64,000 nucleotides of DNA, from positions 103,849,726-103,913,725 of the forward strand of contig OW240913.1 in the NCBI GenBank assembly GCA_933207985.1, given 5' to 3'. How positions within the stretch are numbered: the stretch's first letter is position 1; each line of letters opens with the position of its first letter. Positions 1 through 11,522 of the stretch are shown one piece after another. Both the position numbers and the translations under genes were made by a program. The DNA comes from Pelobates cultripes. Its lineage: Eukaryota; Chordata; Amphibia; Anura; Pelobatidae. The notes under the pieces were generated by a model that saw nothing but the letters and a program-made list of their open reading frames with translations, was not told the DNA's origin and did no database searches.

Positions 1-129
1 GGTCTGGTGAAGTCAAGCAAATGTGAATTTTAGTTACCTTAACCTGCCCCTTGCAGGAGCAGCCATCATCTTCTCCTCTTCTGCAGTGGCATCACTAGGG
101 TTGGTGTCACCCGGTGCGGTAACTCACAG

Positions 130-665
130 TGTCACACCAGCCCCCTTCATGCCCCTTAGTGTTCCTTTCCCGTCCCTCCCCTGTCCCTTAGTGTTCCTCT
201 CCCCTCCCCTGTCTTTTAGTGTTCCTCTCCCCTCTCTTCCCTGTCCCTTAGTGTTCCTCTCCCTCCCGTCCCTTAGTGTTCCTCTCCCCCCTTACCTGTC
301 TCCTAGTATCCCCCATTCCTATTAATGTTCCTCTCCCCTCTTAGTGTTCCTCTCCCTTCTCTCTTAGTGGTTCCCCCTACCTGTGTTCCTTTTCCTTCCT
401 TGTCCCTTAGTGTTCCTTTCCGTCCCTCCCCTGTCCCTTAATGTTCCTCTCCCTCCCTTTGTATCTCCCCTGTCCTATAGTGTTCTTTCCTCCCCCCTCC
501 CCTGTCCCATAGTATTCTTTCCTCCCACCTTCCCCTGTCCGATAGTATTCTCCCCACTCCCCTGTCCCATAGTATTCCTTCCCCCCCCCTCCCCTGTCCC
601 ATAGTGTTCTTTCCTCCCCTTTGCTACCCTGTCCCATAGTGTTTCTTCCTCCCATCCCCCATGTG
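130..665. repeat. Polypyrimidine minisatellite
   Basis: C+T-rich tandem array of an imperfect unit of about 25-30 bases built on TGTCCCTTAGTGTTCCTCTC, drifting to TGTCCCATAGTATTCTTTCC in the right half. Nearly all bases of the upper strand are pyrimidine, so long open frames here (for example 23-325) are by-products of composition. The arrangement mirrors the polypurine tract at 29040-29480, which also sits beside a GC-rich foldback, so both look like copies of one repeat family in opposite orientation. Confidence 0.85.
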
Positions 666-1060
666 TCTCCTACCTTTCTGGTAGCGTGGCCGGGCGGAGC
701 AGACCGTGGTACAGGAGCTTCCGTTTCCTGTACCCGGCCGGACTGACAGGAAGTGCTCTCTCAGTGAGCACTTCCTTACAGTCCGGCCGGGTACAGGACT
801 GAAAGCGGTCTGCTCCGCTCGGTCATGCTTCACTGAGTGACTGGCAGGAGAGAGCGCTGTGTGCCCACCTCCTGCCAGTCACTCCAATCTCGCGCCCCCT
901 GGGCCAATGCGCCCTAAGGCAGCTGCTTGTGCTGCCTTATGGATGCCCCACCCTGCGTGTTGTCGTGGTGTAACTCCCCTCTTGTGATGCACCCTGGTGC
1001 GGTCCGAACCCCCCGCACCCTCCTTGTGGCTCCACTGTCTTTTGCTGCTAGGAGCAGGAC
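666..1060. repeat. GC-rich segment with hairpin, partner of the polypyrimidine array
   Basis: Contains an inverted repeat at 731-793, two arms of 28 bases with about two mismatches around a short loop; the arms include GTCCGGCCGGGTA and the GGAAGTGCTC type block. The same foldback vocabulary recurs at 28861-28995 in the opposite orientation. The left side near 82-130 (CAGTGGCATCACTAGGG) resembles hAT-type terminal sequence, but no matching right end or target duplication could be fixed. Confidence 0.55.
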
Positions 1061-1384
1061 TCTTCTAGGCTGGTGCTTAGTAACTCATGCTAATGTATAT
1101 TGCCCATATGACAGTGCTTCAGGGATGCAAAAAGGTAGCCTCAGGTAGATGGAAGGCAAGGCTGCCAGGCAGGCTGGCACATTTAAGTGCATACATATTA
1201 ATTGTGTTGCAAACAGGTGTGCAGCAAGTTCATGAGGCACCAGGGCTGTTGAATTTTTCAAGTGTGGTTATTTTGACCTAGATTTTAAAATTCCTTTGCA
1301 AATTTACCTTAATTTACTTTTGAGATGAATTCAAACTGTTTTAGATTAAAACATAAATGGGACACCAGATGACAAGAGAGATGG

Positions 1385-1900
1385 GGCTAGGAGAGAGGGT
1401 TGTGTATGTGGTTTGTGGTGTTGCATATTTGGGAGTAGACTGTCTGTGGTGTTGTTGCATGGGTGTGCACACTGCTTGTAGTAGTGTGTGTTTGTAGGTA
1501 TGCTCATGGTGTTGCATGTCTGTGAGGATATTTGTGTGTGGGGATATTGCTTATGATGTTGCATGTGTGTGGAGATGCATAAGTGGAGGGTTGTTAATGG
1601 TTTTGTGTGAGGTGAGTTTTCTTGTTGTATTGCGTATGTGTTGGGATGCTGCTTGTGCTGTTGGCTGTTTGTTGTGTAGTATGCGTGGTAATAGCTGTAT
1701 ATGTGGAGCGGTAGGGTATGTAGTCCGTATGTGAAGGAGTGTCGTGTGTGCATGTGATTAGTTAGGAGCTGTAGTATGTGGGGATTAAAGACTGTAACGT
1801 GTGTTTGTGGATGATAATGGCTGTAGTGTGGTTGGATAGACGCTGTAGTGTGTAAATGTGTGGGAATAGGATCTGTAGCATAGGGATGGATAAGGGCTAT
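1385..1900. repeat. Degenerate TG-rich tandem DNA
   Basis: Irregular GTGTGTTTGTAG / TGTTGCATGTGTG type units with no strict period. It resembles the TG arrays inside the hAT-type elements elsewhere in the window, but no element ends were found around it. Open frames across it are low-complexity and not credible genes. Confidence 0.6.
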
Positions 1901-2004
1901 ACTGCTGGTTGTTTCAAGCAGACCTGAGACCTATAGATCTGAGACCTATAACATATTGTGGGCCTCATCAAATCACTCTAGTCTGCTATTTTTGAGTAGA
2001 ATAA

Positions 2005-2200
2005 AATACTTTTCTCTATTAGTATTATTGGTATTTATATAGCGCCAACGTATTCCGCAGCGCTTTCCAATATTATAAAAGTGGTAAATGTAACAATAAT
2101 AGGGACAATTACAAAATGATACAGGAACAATGATGGTTGATGAGGATCCTATTTTTTGTTTTATCGGTAGACAACCCAAAGGGTAGATACTTTCAAATGT
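2005..2200. repeat. Dispersed repeat with TATAGCGCC...CCGCAGCGCT core
   Basis: Carries the core TTTATATAGCGCCAACGTA followed by TTCCGCAGCGCTTTCC, a motif set that recurs in modified form at 51650-51800 (TTCCGTAGCGCTGTACA). Short interspersed repeat; I cannot assign the family with certainty. Bases 2201-2696 contain only short stretches resembling T2-type MITE interior, such as a hairpin around 2256-2300. Confidence 0.55.
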
Positions 2201-2696
2201 ACATCCAGCATTTGCCAGCAAGCCTGAAAGAAAAAAATATTTGGGACATTTGTTTACAGGGAAACTATAGGCACTGTAACCACTTCATCTCATTGAAGTA
2301 GTTATAGTGCATTGGAATCCCTGGAGCCCTCCCTCCATTCAGCGTTAAACCATATTCAGTGGTTTAATGCTAAACGAGGATCCACAGCAGCTGCAAATCC
2401 AGACCCCTTGTGCTAAAATTGATAATGAAAAAGCATTATCCCAAGCAGCAATAGGCGGCAATAAACCACTCTTAGGCTGTCATAGCTGCCCATTGCTGGT
2501 ATGAATTGCGATAGGGTAAGTTAAGGATGAGTGTAGTCTCAGTGATGAACCATTAACAGACAATTTAACAGTGAATTATTGTAACCCCTCTGCTTGCTGG
2601 CCTGAAAAGGGCCCAGATAGCCCATCTACAGTTCGTAGAGTGAATGTCTCTGCCAGACTCATCTACTTTACGTCCAGCAACTCTCACACCTCACTT

Positions 2697-2995
2697 TTAA
2701 AGGGACACTGTAGGTACTACAACTGTTTCATCCCAATAAAGCAGCACTGTCTTGGGACTTTGCTGCATTAAGTGGTTGGGGGGTAAAGGTGAGATTTACC
2801 TGTCCCTTGTGTGTGTGGCCGTCTTGATCTGGTGGGTCCTCTTCGGAATGACGTCACTGCTGTACACTCGCGCATGCATAAACATGAAATTTAAAATTGT
2901 GATGGACCAGCTGGCCTCCGTCAATCTCTGCTTCCTAGTCGCCTTGAGTACTATAAGCACCGCACTGGACACCATAAGCACCATAGCCCCTTAGC
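2697..2995. mobile_element. T2-type MITE, left end only
   Basis: Starts with TTAAAGGGACACTGTAGG, the TTAAAGG terminus seen at many places in this window. The interior GGTAAAGGTGAGATTTACC near 2782 is shared with the TTAA-flanked element at 45271-45638, including a donor-like AAAG|GTGAG. No right terminus is visible. Bases 2996-3169 carry no recognisable feature. Confidence 0.6.
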
Positions 2996-3169
2996 TGCCA
3001 CAGCTTGGCTGGGGTCTTACCAACCCCACCCACTCTGAACCTCTCCTCCACCCACTCTGGACCTCTCCTCCTCCAGAGAGTATAGCAGGTCTGGCTGTGC
3101 AGCTCTTAAAAGAGCTAGTGATTATAGCCAGTATAGTAATCAGGTATAGCTGGTATAGATGTTCCCTAC

Positions 3170-4150
3170 AATCACAAGACGAGGCTGCGTGTTGAGGGTG
3201 AAGTGGACTGATTTTAAAGGCCTTTTAAAACAGTCCCCATGCAAGGGGTAATCCCAATTGGACCTGATGGAAGACTGAATTACAAAGTCACAGACCAATG
3301 ACAACAGTATTACAATACATGATACTCCCATACATAAACGGAAAATCCGTTCTCTGGGCCTGGGAGATAATTTGATCAGGAACTGTACTAATCTAATCCA
3401 ATTATCTCCAAGGACAGAAAAAACACACTTTTCCCCAAATTCCGCAAAAGTACCCCCAAAACACATAAAACCCTACAAAAGTTACATCGCCTGATAGCCC
3501 TGATCTGGGTGACCAACATATCCAATAATCACCCAGATCAGTTTAGGGGTTCAGGAATTTCCTGGAAGTCATTTATTTGACTGACCGCAGGCATGGTCCC
3601 ATGCCCAAAACAGTTCCAGAGAATCAGGGCTTGCGGTCGGTCTAGTTCGGTAGTTTGAAAACGAACAAACTACCAAACAGAGTCAATAGTCTTAACCTGG
3701 AGCTTGTTCCCCTCATCCAGACGAATTATTTCACAGAACAGTGCCCTTCTAAGTTGTATAGAACCGAACGCAGGCGATGATGGAAGTCCAGCGGTGTTCA
3801 GGAGTTTCTGTGTCTGATTTTAGTTCCATGAGATTCATGCCCAAACACCACTGCCTGCGTTCATGCGAACAAGATGGCTGCAGCCTTGTGGTTGTCCATA
3901 GGAATTGCAGCCACCCAGATGAACAATTAGAACACTGCGGTGAGAAACGCTCCAAGTTGTTAATAGGTATTAACAAGCTCCAGGGTGGACTCTCTGGTTC
4001 GTGCAGTTGTTTGGTACCTGAACCATATAATCCCAATTGCACGAACAGAGTCTTTTTAATGTTTTTTAGCAAGGTCTATTGCAGGGGCCATGGTCCTGGA
4101 GCAAGAGGCTGGTGAGCAGGCCCTTCCAAGAACCAGTGGCAAGGTTCTGT
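3170..4150. repeat. Unclassified dispersed family, copy 1 (shared with 24331-25070)
   Basis: Shares ordered blocks with 24331-25070: the TGACCGACCGCA stretch, GCCCAAAACAGTTCCA, and a GGGGCCAT...GAGGCTGG block near 4085. The other copy ends near TTTGTAACA, so an LTR or LTR-flanking origin is possible. No conserved protein was recognised; small open frames on both strands (3749-4115) overlap each other and are not convincing. Bases 4151-4487 show nothing recognisable. Confidence 0.5.
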
Positions 4151-5200
4151 TCACCACAAAAATCATAAGACATTATGGTTTTCACTTAAAACTGTATAGC
4201 CAAACTTCTCTTAAATGGCAATTATTTCCTTATAACAGGTTAAAGTACTCATGCTGTATTCTGCTAGTTTCAACAACATTATAAAGATAATTCAAAAACT
4301 GTACGTGCCAAATTTAAAAGTAAACAATTTTTAAGTTACTCAATTAAGGTGAGGTGTTTTAATAGGTATTTGCAATACGGAAGGTTAATTTGGGTTATAC
4401 GCCAAGAGGACTATGATGCAACATGAGCATTGCATCACTAATGAAATAACTAAAAACGTTCAGAATTTGTACGGTCTATCTACATTTTTAAAGGAACACT
4501 ATAGTGTCAGGATTACTAATGTGTATACCAGACACTATAGTTATTAAAACACATTTTAGGACCCCGGTCCGCCTTGCAGTAAACACTGTCTTTTCAGAGA
4601 AAATGCAGTGTTTATATTACAGCCTAGGGCAGGGCCGGACTGGGAAAAAAATTAGGCCCGGGCATTTTTCAATTAGAGCGGCCCCCCAAGAAGGGGGCGG
4701 GGCCAGAGAGGGTGTGTCTTGTCATCACTAATGACAAGCACGCCCCCTCTCAAAGTGAGCATGTTGGTTCAATGCGCAGAGCCCCGCTGAAGAGCTCTGG
4801 CATTAGAAAAAGGCCCTGTATTTGTTCTGCGCAGCGCAAGCAAATGTAATAACATGCTTGCACTGTGTTTGCTTTTAAATTGTCTCTGGTGTCTCCACAA
4901 GTGGGATACCAGAGGACAAAAGGGCAAAGTGTATGGTGCATGTGTTTGGCGCCTGCTTGTGGGATTGCCTGTGTGTAGAGTGTGGTGTGGTATTGTGTAA
5001 ATAGGTGTAATATGTGTGGCTAGGGGCTGTAGAGAGTGCGTGTTTAGGGGCATAGTGTTATAGGGGATGTAGCGAGTGTGTGCATACAGGCAGTAGTGTG
5101 TGTGTATAGCTGATGTAGTGTGTGTAGGGGTTGTAGAGAGGGTGTGTTTAGAGAATGTTGTATGTGTTTCCTTACAAGGAATGTAGTGTGTGTGTAGGTG

Positions 5201-5237
<37 letters not shown>

Positions 5238-5365
5238 TCTAGTGTGTAAAGGACCCACAGTGTGTATAGAAGATTGTGTGTGTGTGTGTGTATGTGTGTA
5301 GAGGATTAAGAGTGCATATAGGGTAAGGGATCTAGCATGTATCTGGAGCGTAATGTGTGTAGTGG

Positions 5366-5900
5366 TGCAGTGTGAGTGTGTCTCTGGGGGTGCTGTGTGT
5401 GTGTCTGGGGGTGCTGTGTGTGTGTCTGGGGGTGCTGTGTGTGTGTTTGGAGGTGCTGTGTGTGTATCTGGGGTGCTGCGTGTGTATCTGGGGTGTGCGT
5501 GTGTATCTGGGGTGCTATCTGGGGTGCTGTGTGTGTATCTGGGGTGCTGTGTGTGTATCTGGGGTGCTGCGTGTGTATCTGGGGGTGCTGCGTGTGTATC
5601 TCTATCTGGGGTGCTGTGTGTGTCTGTGTGCTGTGTGTGTGTATCTGGGGTGCTGTGTGTGTATCTGGGGTGCTGCGTGTGTATCTGGGGGTGCTGCGTG
5701 TGTATCTGGGGTGCTGTGTGTGTATCTGGGGTGCTGCGTGTGTATCTAGGGGTGCTGTGTGTATCTGGGGTGCTGAGTGTGTATCTCGGGTGCTGCATGT
5801 GTATCTGGGGGTGCTAGTGTGTATCTGGGGGTGCTAGTGTGTATCTGGGGTGCTGTGTGTATCTGGGGGTGCTGTGTTTGTATCTGGGGGTGCTGTTTGG
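5366..5900. repeat. Minisatellite, GTATCTGGGGTGCTGTGT unit
   Basis: About 28 imperfect copies of a 17-19 base unit (GTGTGTATCTGGGGTGCT), with variants GGGGGTGCT and TGCTGCGTG, preceded by plain TG repeat at 5190-5300. Because the unit is often a multiple of three or shifts little, long cysteine/valine-rich or histidine/threonine-rich frames arise on both strands; these are not genes. Confidence 0.9.
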
Positions 5901-6065
5901 GAATTTATTTTAAATATATATTTTTTTTTAATTAATCATTTTTTTAAAAGTTATGTCTCCTCCCCCTCTCCCTTCTTACCTTTATCCTGGGAGGGGGGGA
6001 GGAGATCCATTCTGCCTGGGGGGTGGGGTGCCATGAGGCCATCCTTCCCTGGTGGTCGAGTGGTG

Positions 6066-6145
6066 AGAGTGAACTCTAACAGGTTAGAGTTCACTCTCGC
6101 GAGATTCTGAGCGTTGCCGCGGCAACGCTCAGAATCCCGCGAGAG
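6066..6145. promoter_or_regulatory. CpG-rich double hairpin with TCTCGCGAGA and GTTGCC-GC-GGCAAC
   Basis: Two adjacent inverted repeats: 6066-6097 (arms GAGTGAACTCTAAC / GTTAGAGTTCACTC) and 6094-6145 (25-base arms, one mismatch, 2-base centre). The second contains a perfect TCTCGCGAGA at 6095-6104 and an X-box-like GTTGCCGCGGCAAC at its centre. TCTCGCGAGA is a vertebrate promoter motif bound by BANP (earlier attributed to Kaiso/ZBTB33), and GTTNCCATGGNAAC is the RFX palindrome. Reading the minus strand, a donor-like AAAG|GTAAGA follows at 5974-5983. Function is inferred from motifs only. Confidence 0.4.
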
Positions 6146-6844
6146 GACCCGGCGGAGCTGCTGGCTAGAGCTCCGCCGGTCCTCTCTCCTCCCCAGCCGG
6201 CGGCCGCATCTGCATGCCTCTGGGCCGGTGAGGGAGATCTTTGATCTCCCCACCGGCCCATGGAGGCACAAAGCAGGGCCGGCGCTCGGATAGCGCTGGC
6301 CCTGCAGGGGCTGGCAGGGGAGATCCTGGGATCTCCCTGCCGGCCTCGGCCCCACGGCCATCGCGGCCCACCGGGCATTTGCCCGGTATGCCCGATGGCC
6401 AGTCCGGGCCTGGCCTAGGGATAACTCCAATGGCCACTCCTCAGATGGATACTAGAGGTGCTTCCTGGGCCATTCAGTGTCTTCTCCATCTGCATGGAGA
6501 CACTGAACTTTACTCATAAAGATGCATTGATTCACGGTATCTCTATGAGGAGATGCTGATTGGCCAGGGCTGTGTTTGGCTTGTGCTGGCTCTGCCCCTG
6601 ATCTGCTTCCTTGACAGTCTCAGCAAATCCTATGGGAAAGCATTGTGATTGGCTCAGAACAACACTTCTGATGATGTTAGCCAAGCAGGCAGATCAGCGG
6701 CAGAGCCAGCAGCTGCAGACTTGAACAAAAGTAATATTTTACTATATTTAGGGGGATGCAGGGGGATGTGGGGGCTAGATGGTGGTTTAGCACTATATGG
6801 TCAGGAATACATGTTTGTGTTCCTGACCCTATAGTGTTCTTTAA

Positions 6845-7665
6845 TAAAATCAGCTGAATTACAGGAAACACTTTGGTTACTTGTTGCCACAACTCCAGTT
6901 CCACAGGGGAATTGAATATGTAATACAATGTGCACACTTACACGATTAATTGTACCCCAGATGATATTATTGGTGCTGGATTAAACCCATATGTAGAACT
7001 CACCAAAACCAGCCAAACATTCTGCACTCAGAAGGATCTCAGAATAATCCACATGGTAGATCATGGTAGAAAATGGTTAACAACTTGTCATAGAAACATC
7101 TGCAGACCTCATAAGTGATAGGCAATGCCAAATATTTAAACACATATCAATTAGTGCAGACCCTTTCTCTCTCAGGGGAGTTTAAGGTTTGAAAAATGCA
7201 AAAAACTGCAATATTACAAAAATACAAAAAAGGAAATACCTTCACCTGAAGGGGGGTAATACAAAACTATGTAAAACAGGAGCTCTGGATGTGTTTCGCG
7301 CCTGTCCTAAAACCATAAAGATGCATATAAAAGAATCCTGGGAGGAAAGGAATGGATATACCAACCCCACCCAACCCATGATTAATGTTTGCCAAATTTT
7401 ACAGTATTCCTATGCAATCCAAACAAGAAAAAAATAATAATAAAGAGCATTTGTTGACTAACTATAAACTCCTCGCAACTGCTCACCTCCAGAATTACTG
7501 TGTTTTTTTCATATTTCCCCCCACCCCCTTCTGGCAAGTGCTGTGTGCACATATTTTTATGGAATGTTGTTAACCATTTTTTTCTACAATAATGTATGTT
7601 ATTTCTATCCTTATGAGTGCAAACTGTTTGGCTGGTTTGGGTAAAAAGTTAAGAAACTTAAAAAA
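6845..7665. other. No recognisable feature
   Basis: Unique-looking AT-rich sequence. Short open frames at 6930-7118, 7189-7437 and 7385-7573 lack any family resemblance and end in A-rich stretches; I would not annotate them. Confidence 0.6.
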
Positions 7666-7917
7666 AAATTCCGCTGCTGAGCCAGTCTCGTCATGGCTGG
7701 CACCTCTCCGTTCCACCTGCTTGGCTGAGATCTTTTGAATCAATGCATCTCTATGGACAGCGTTCAGCATTTCCATGCAGAACGCTGAGTGACTGCCACT
7801 AGAGGTGCTACAAAGCAGTAATGAAAAGGCAATGTTTATATTAAAAAGGGACAGCCTGTAGACACTAGAAAACTACAGTAAGCTATTGTTGTCCTGGCGA
7901 TTATAGAGTCACTTTAA
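7666..7917. mobile_element. T2-type MITE, right-hand fragment
   Basis: Collinear with the interior and end of other T2-type copies: ATGCATCTCTATGGACAG, GAACGCTGAGTGACTG, GAGGTGCT, GGCAATGTTTATATT, then AGTCACTTTAA with TTAA at 7914-7917. The left end is missing. Bases 7918-8887 hold nothing else I recognise. Confidence 0.6.
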
Positions 7918-8887
7918 CTACCTTTGAAAAATGATACCCCCTGCTATTTCCTGCCTCTAGATCTATGAGACACCCATTGTTTGTTGACCTAAATAACATG
8001 CTGACTATGACACCTGATTTGCATTTAGAACTAAGCATTAACACATATTTTTTGAGTTTCCTTATCCATTACTGATAAGATTAATGGGGCTTTTGCTCCC
8101 AGGCATATTTTTTATAACATAAGGAAACCTGCTTATTGTGTTAGATGTGTCCTGCTATTAATTATTTAACTATTTTTAATCAATGTAAATGTCTCGAACG
8201 GGGCAGGACAGCTCAATTAATATATTTTAAAGAGCAGGTATTTGAATAATGCTATAAAATGTTAATACGTTGGTAGGTCACCTGGTCAGTTTATTCATAT
8301 TGGCAATGTACCTTTACCCCCACACTGGAGAAATTCTGGGCAGTGTGGATCTTTCTTCCACATGTAATATGAGTTCCAACACTGTCATCTTTTTAGGCCA
8401 TGGTGTGAAGAAAATTTTGTAGTGTGTCCTTAATAGTCCAGTCAAGATATCATTTTAGAAAAAGGGGAATTCAAAGCAACCCCGAAACATGCATTTCACA
8501 GAAGTGGTGCTGCAGTAAAGACAAACATGTATCCAAAATACAGATTAGGGAACAATGCACACAAACAAAAAACCAAAAAAACAGTTTTAAATTATACAAG
8601 GATACTTAAAAGCAAACCTATCTAAGGCCAACACTTTGTCACAGTATCCCTATGTCATGCTAACTGTAATACTTACTTCCTAAATGTCTTCCAGAGATTC
8701 TCCTCAAAATATATGCTTTCCGGTGGTCACTTACAATAAGGCACCTATAGTGGAAAGGTTGGGTGCTTAACCTAAAGGAATCTGGTCTGAATTCCAAATA
8801 TACAAAAAAAAAGGAATTGGAGGCACGTCCGGAAAATGCATTTTTCAGAAGTGAAGCTGGCACTTAATAGTTTAAATGAAAAAAATT

Positions 8888-9168
8888 CAGGAAGTTCGAG
8901 AAACAGAGAGAGAAAACTTACTTGAATATAAATCTAAAAATGCTATTGAAGAGACAGATAAGGTTTCCCTTATTTTTTATCATAATAATAATCACAAACA
9001 ATTAAAATGTATTTTAAATAAAAATTGACATATTTTACGACAGGATCAGGAATGAATACCATTTTTAGAAGATAAACCAAGAGTAATTTTTAGAGGGACC
9101 CGTAATCGTAAATAAATTTTAACTTCCTCTTTTATTGATATGAAAAATACTGATTTTATTAGTACACT
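8888..9168 (+). pseudogene. Penelope-like element ORF fragment (end of RT, before the GIY-YIG region)
   Basis: One frame from 8888 gives about 94 codons interrupted by three in-frame stops (tga, tga, taa) and no frameshift. It reads as the linker after the reverse transcriptase palm of Penelope-like elements: ERENLLEYKSKNA, then VSLIFYHNNNH, then HILRQDQE, then FLEDKPRVIFRGTRNRK and ILTSSF. The first stop falls where related elements have the tryptophan of HWxIL, a one-base TGG to TGA change, and the third where NLKDIL is expected. The fragment stops near 9168 before any cysteine-rich or GIY-YIG sequence. Identification rests on remembered family pattern and is fairly strong; activity is excluded. 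Confidence 0.7.
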
Positions 9169-10939
9169 AGGATACCACGCTAGTCCCCCCATCGCGATCG
9201 CCGTCGTGGGATCATTGGCGAGCAGGTAAGTGCATAGGATGGAGGGGACGTACTATGCCGCACCCCTGCGTTTAAGACCGAGTCCCCAAGGACAGTATAG
9301 TACGCCTGCCTTAAGGGATAAATGATGTGTTTTGCAATACATATTTTCAAAGTAAGGACACTATCTATTATATATATGAACTGTTCTCCCTAATCCAAGA
9401 TGACTCCTTCCACTTCAGTTGCATAGTGGGCGGCTCTATGAACTATGTGGAATTCATCCGATGAGAATTCACAAAGCACCTGTGAACAAATGCCGCTATT
9501 GAGTTGCTGCGCAAGCGTGACGTCATCATACGCAATTGTGCAAAGCGGAAGGTCACACCACCGGAACACGGACGTAACCTGGAAGTGATCAGGAGGTCTC
9601 GGAATAATGGCACCAAATTCAATTGCCAGATAGAACCTCTTATAAACAGATGGATGGAAAGATGAACTCAGCACCTTGAAGAAGACCATAAGGTTGAAAT
9701 GCATTTTTTTTTACTGACTGTAAACTGTGACTTCTTGTTGTTTGCTGCTATTTTGTGTATTTTCACTTGATTTTATATTTTTTGAGTAAATGTAATCTTT
9801 TAATATACTTCAAGTCTCCTTATTGATTCTGTGGAGGAAGGAGTCTCAGGACTGAAAATTGCACCAAAGCAGCTTTGCCATTGATACGCCAACATAGCCA
9901 GTGACTAATATATGTGGCTCTGGGAAGTGTGAGTGACCCATTACTTCTGTCGTTCATTTTATGTGTAATAAAACAGTATGATGCTATATGAGCTTTTATG
10001 CTTTACAGGTTAATCAGATATGTATCATCAGGAATTTCCTGTAAATAGGTATATTTCACTGTGTGCATGTGGTTATTATTGTGCACCCTGCTTTTTGTAT
10101 TATGTGTGGTATTATACTGTGCGTGTCTTGCGAGTGATTTAATACACTAGGGAGCTGCACCACCAGCACTTTGTAATAAGCATCAATCCACCCATATTCC
10201 ATTGTTTCTTTGATTTTGTATTTTAATCTCCCATGTTAACATTAGTGGAGGACTCGGTGGGGTACTGTGAAGTAGTGGTGGGCTTAACACAATATGGCTC
10301 TACGGTGGAGCTCAATCCCCCATAAGATAGGTAATTTTAAGTAGCCTTGTAAAAATAACATGTAGCCCCCAGGGCAATTGTGGTTCAATGTATCTCTATA
10401 CTGCAGGATACCTGAAAAGGAATTAAAGAAAGGTAACTTTCAGAAAATGTTTAGTTAGAGAAAATGCCCAAGAGAAAATGCCTACAGTAGGTTAGAATAC
10501 TCTACAGCCAAGGTGTCACGAACGTGGGCTATTCGCCCAGCCGAGACAGTGGGGAGAGTGTGGAAGTGAAAGGGTTAATGAAACCAGACCCCTGGTTACC
10601 CGTTGCTAGCACCAGCAACCACTAAATTAACTACTGCAATCACTTCTACACTAATACACTAATACCCTAGTACACAATTTACTGCCACCACCAAGACTTT
10701 ATATCCGGGCGTCTTAGGTTACCCCACTCCCAGTAGAATTATAGGATCACAACCTTTCTTTACTGATCAGACATAAACAATTAACCCATTTGGTAACGTG
10801 TTTACCTGAGCTTTCCTTAGAAGAGTGAGCTCATAGAGAACAAAGACACAAGCTGATTAAGTAAACATTTAATCTGACAAAGAGGAACTGTTATATGTTG
10901 TAGCACAGAGAGACATCACAAACTGAAATGGTTTAAAAG
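9169..10939. other. Unassigned; possible Penelope 3' region and LTR-like start
   Basis: 9390-9710 carries CRE-like TGACGTCATCA and a GAAGAAGACC...GAAATGC block of a kind often seen in 3' regions of amphibian Penelope-like elements; this may belong with 8888-9168. At 10515 TGTCACGAACGTGG begins a stretch that could be an LTR start, but no matching CA end or duplication was found. No gene seen. Confidence 0.35.
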
Positions 10940-11522
10940 TTAAAGGATCACTATAGGGTCAGGAACACAAACATGTATTCCTGACCCTATAGTGTTAACA
11001 CCACCATCTAGCCCCCCTGGGCCCCTCATGCCTCCATAAATATAGTAAAAAATCTTACTGTATTCAAGCCTGAAGCTGTAAATCTGCATGCTGTTAGACT
11101 CAGAAAAACAAGCAGTCTGCTGACATGTGGTAGCCTGATCCAATCACAGTGCTGACAAAGAGGCAGATCAGGGGCAGAGCCAGCATGATTCAAACAAAGC
11201 CCTGGCCAATCAGCATCTCCTCATAGAGGTGAATTGAATCAATGAATCTCTATGAGGAAAGTTCAGTGTCTGCATGCAGAGGGAGGATATACTGAATCAC
11301 AGGATGCTGTACACAGTGCTGCCCTGTGCTCTGCTGACCATATTATGCCTCCATCAACTCCGAAGTCCCTCTGGTTCGCTCTGAGTGACTGCAACTGGAG
11401 GTGTTCCTAGCTTTCAATGTAAACACTGTATTTTCTCAGAAGGCTGCAGGGAGCTATAGCCTTCTGAGAAGGCTCAACCTCATTAAGCTGAAGTTGTTCA
11501 GGTGACTATAGTGTCCCTTTAA
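10940..11522. mobile_element. T2-type MITE, complete copy
   Basis: 583 bp, from TTAAAGGATCACTATAGGG at 10940 to CTATAGTGTCCCTTTAA ending 11522, TTAA at each edge. The subterminal hairpin GGGTCAGGAACACAAAC...GTATTCCTGACCC lies at 10955-10988. The interior matches the split copy 4488-6844 in reverse orientation and gives the reference for restoring its empty site. No open frame of note. Confidence 0.85.

Larger units (their letters stand above)
4630..6412. mobile_element. Non-autonomous hAT-type element with internal minisatellite (copy 1)
   Basis: Terminal inverted repeats CAGGGCCGGACTGG (4630) and CCAGTCCGGGCCTG (ending 6412), flanked by a perfect 8-bp duplication GCCTAGGG at 4622-4629 and 6413-6420; 8-bp duplications and CAG-type ends are the hAT signature. 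Length 1783 bp, no transposase. Order: terminus, GC block, a conserved block near 4740-4920, TG/minisatellite DNA 5190-5900, an AT-rich spacer, then a CpG-rich block 5970-6412 with large hairpins. The element at 61895-63709 has the same order in opposite orientation, so this is a family and not a chance arrangement. Confidence 0.9.
4488..6844. mobile_element. T2-type MITE interrupted by a hAT-type element
   Basis: Left end TTAAAGGAACACTATAG at 4488 and right end CTATAGTGTTCTTTAA finishing at 6844. The two halves, 4488-4629 and 6413-6844, join into one element collinear with the uninterrupted copy at 10940-11522 read in reverse: the block ending GCAGTGTTTA, the GCTAGG site, CTCTATGAGGAGATGCTGATT and the terminal hairpin GGTCAGGAATACATG...TTCCTGACC. 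TTAA at both ends fits the TTAA target preference of T2/Kolobok-type elements known from Xenopus. No coding capacity. Confidence 0.85.

Noticed and set aside
23..325. 100-codon frame with a signal-peptide-like start
   Set aside because: It runs into the polypyrimidine minisatellite; the Pro/Ser/Leu composition follows from the repeat.
5172..5837. Overlapping long frames on both strands (up to 208 codons)
   Set aside because: Translation of an 18-base minisatellite in several frames; no unique sequence.
5951..6519. Overlapping frames on both strands of the CpG-rich block
   Set aside because: GC-rich DNA without stops; inside a hAT-type element and mirrored at 61946-62377.
10515..10939. LTR beginning at TGTCACGAACGTGG
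   Set aside because: No CA end, polyadenylation site order or 5-bp duplication could be matched.
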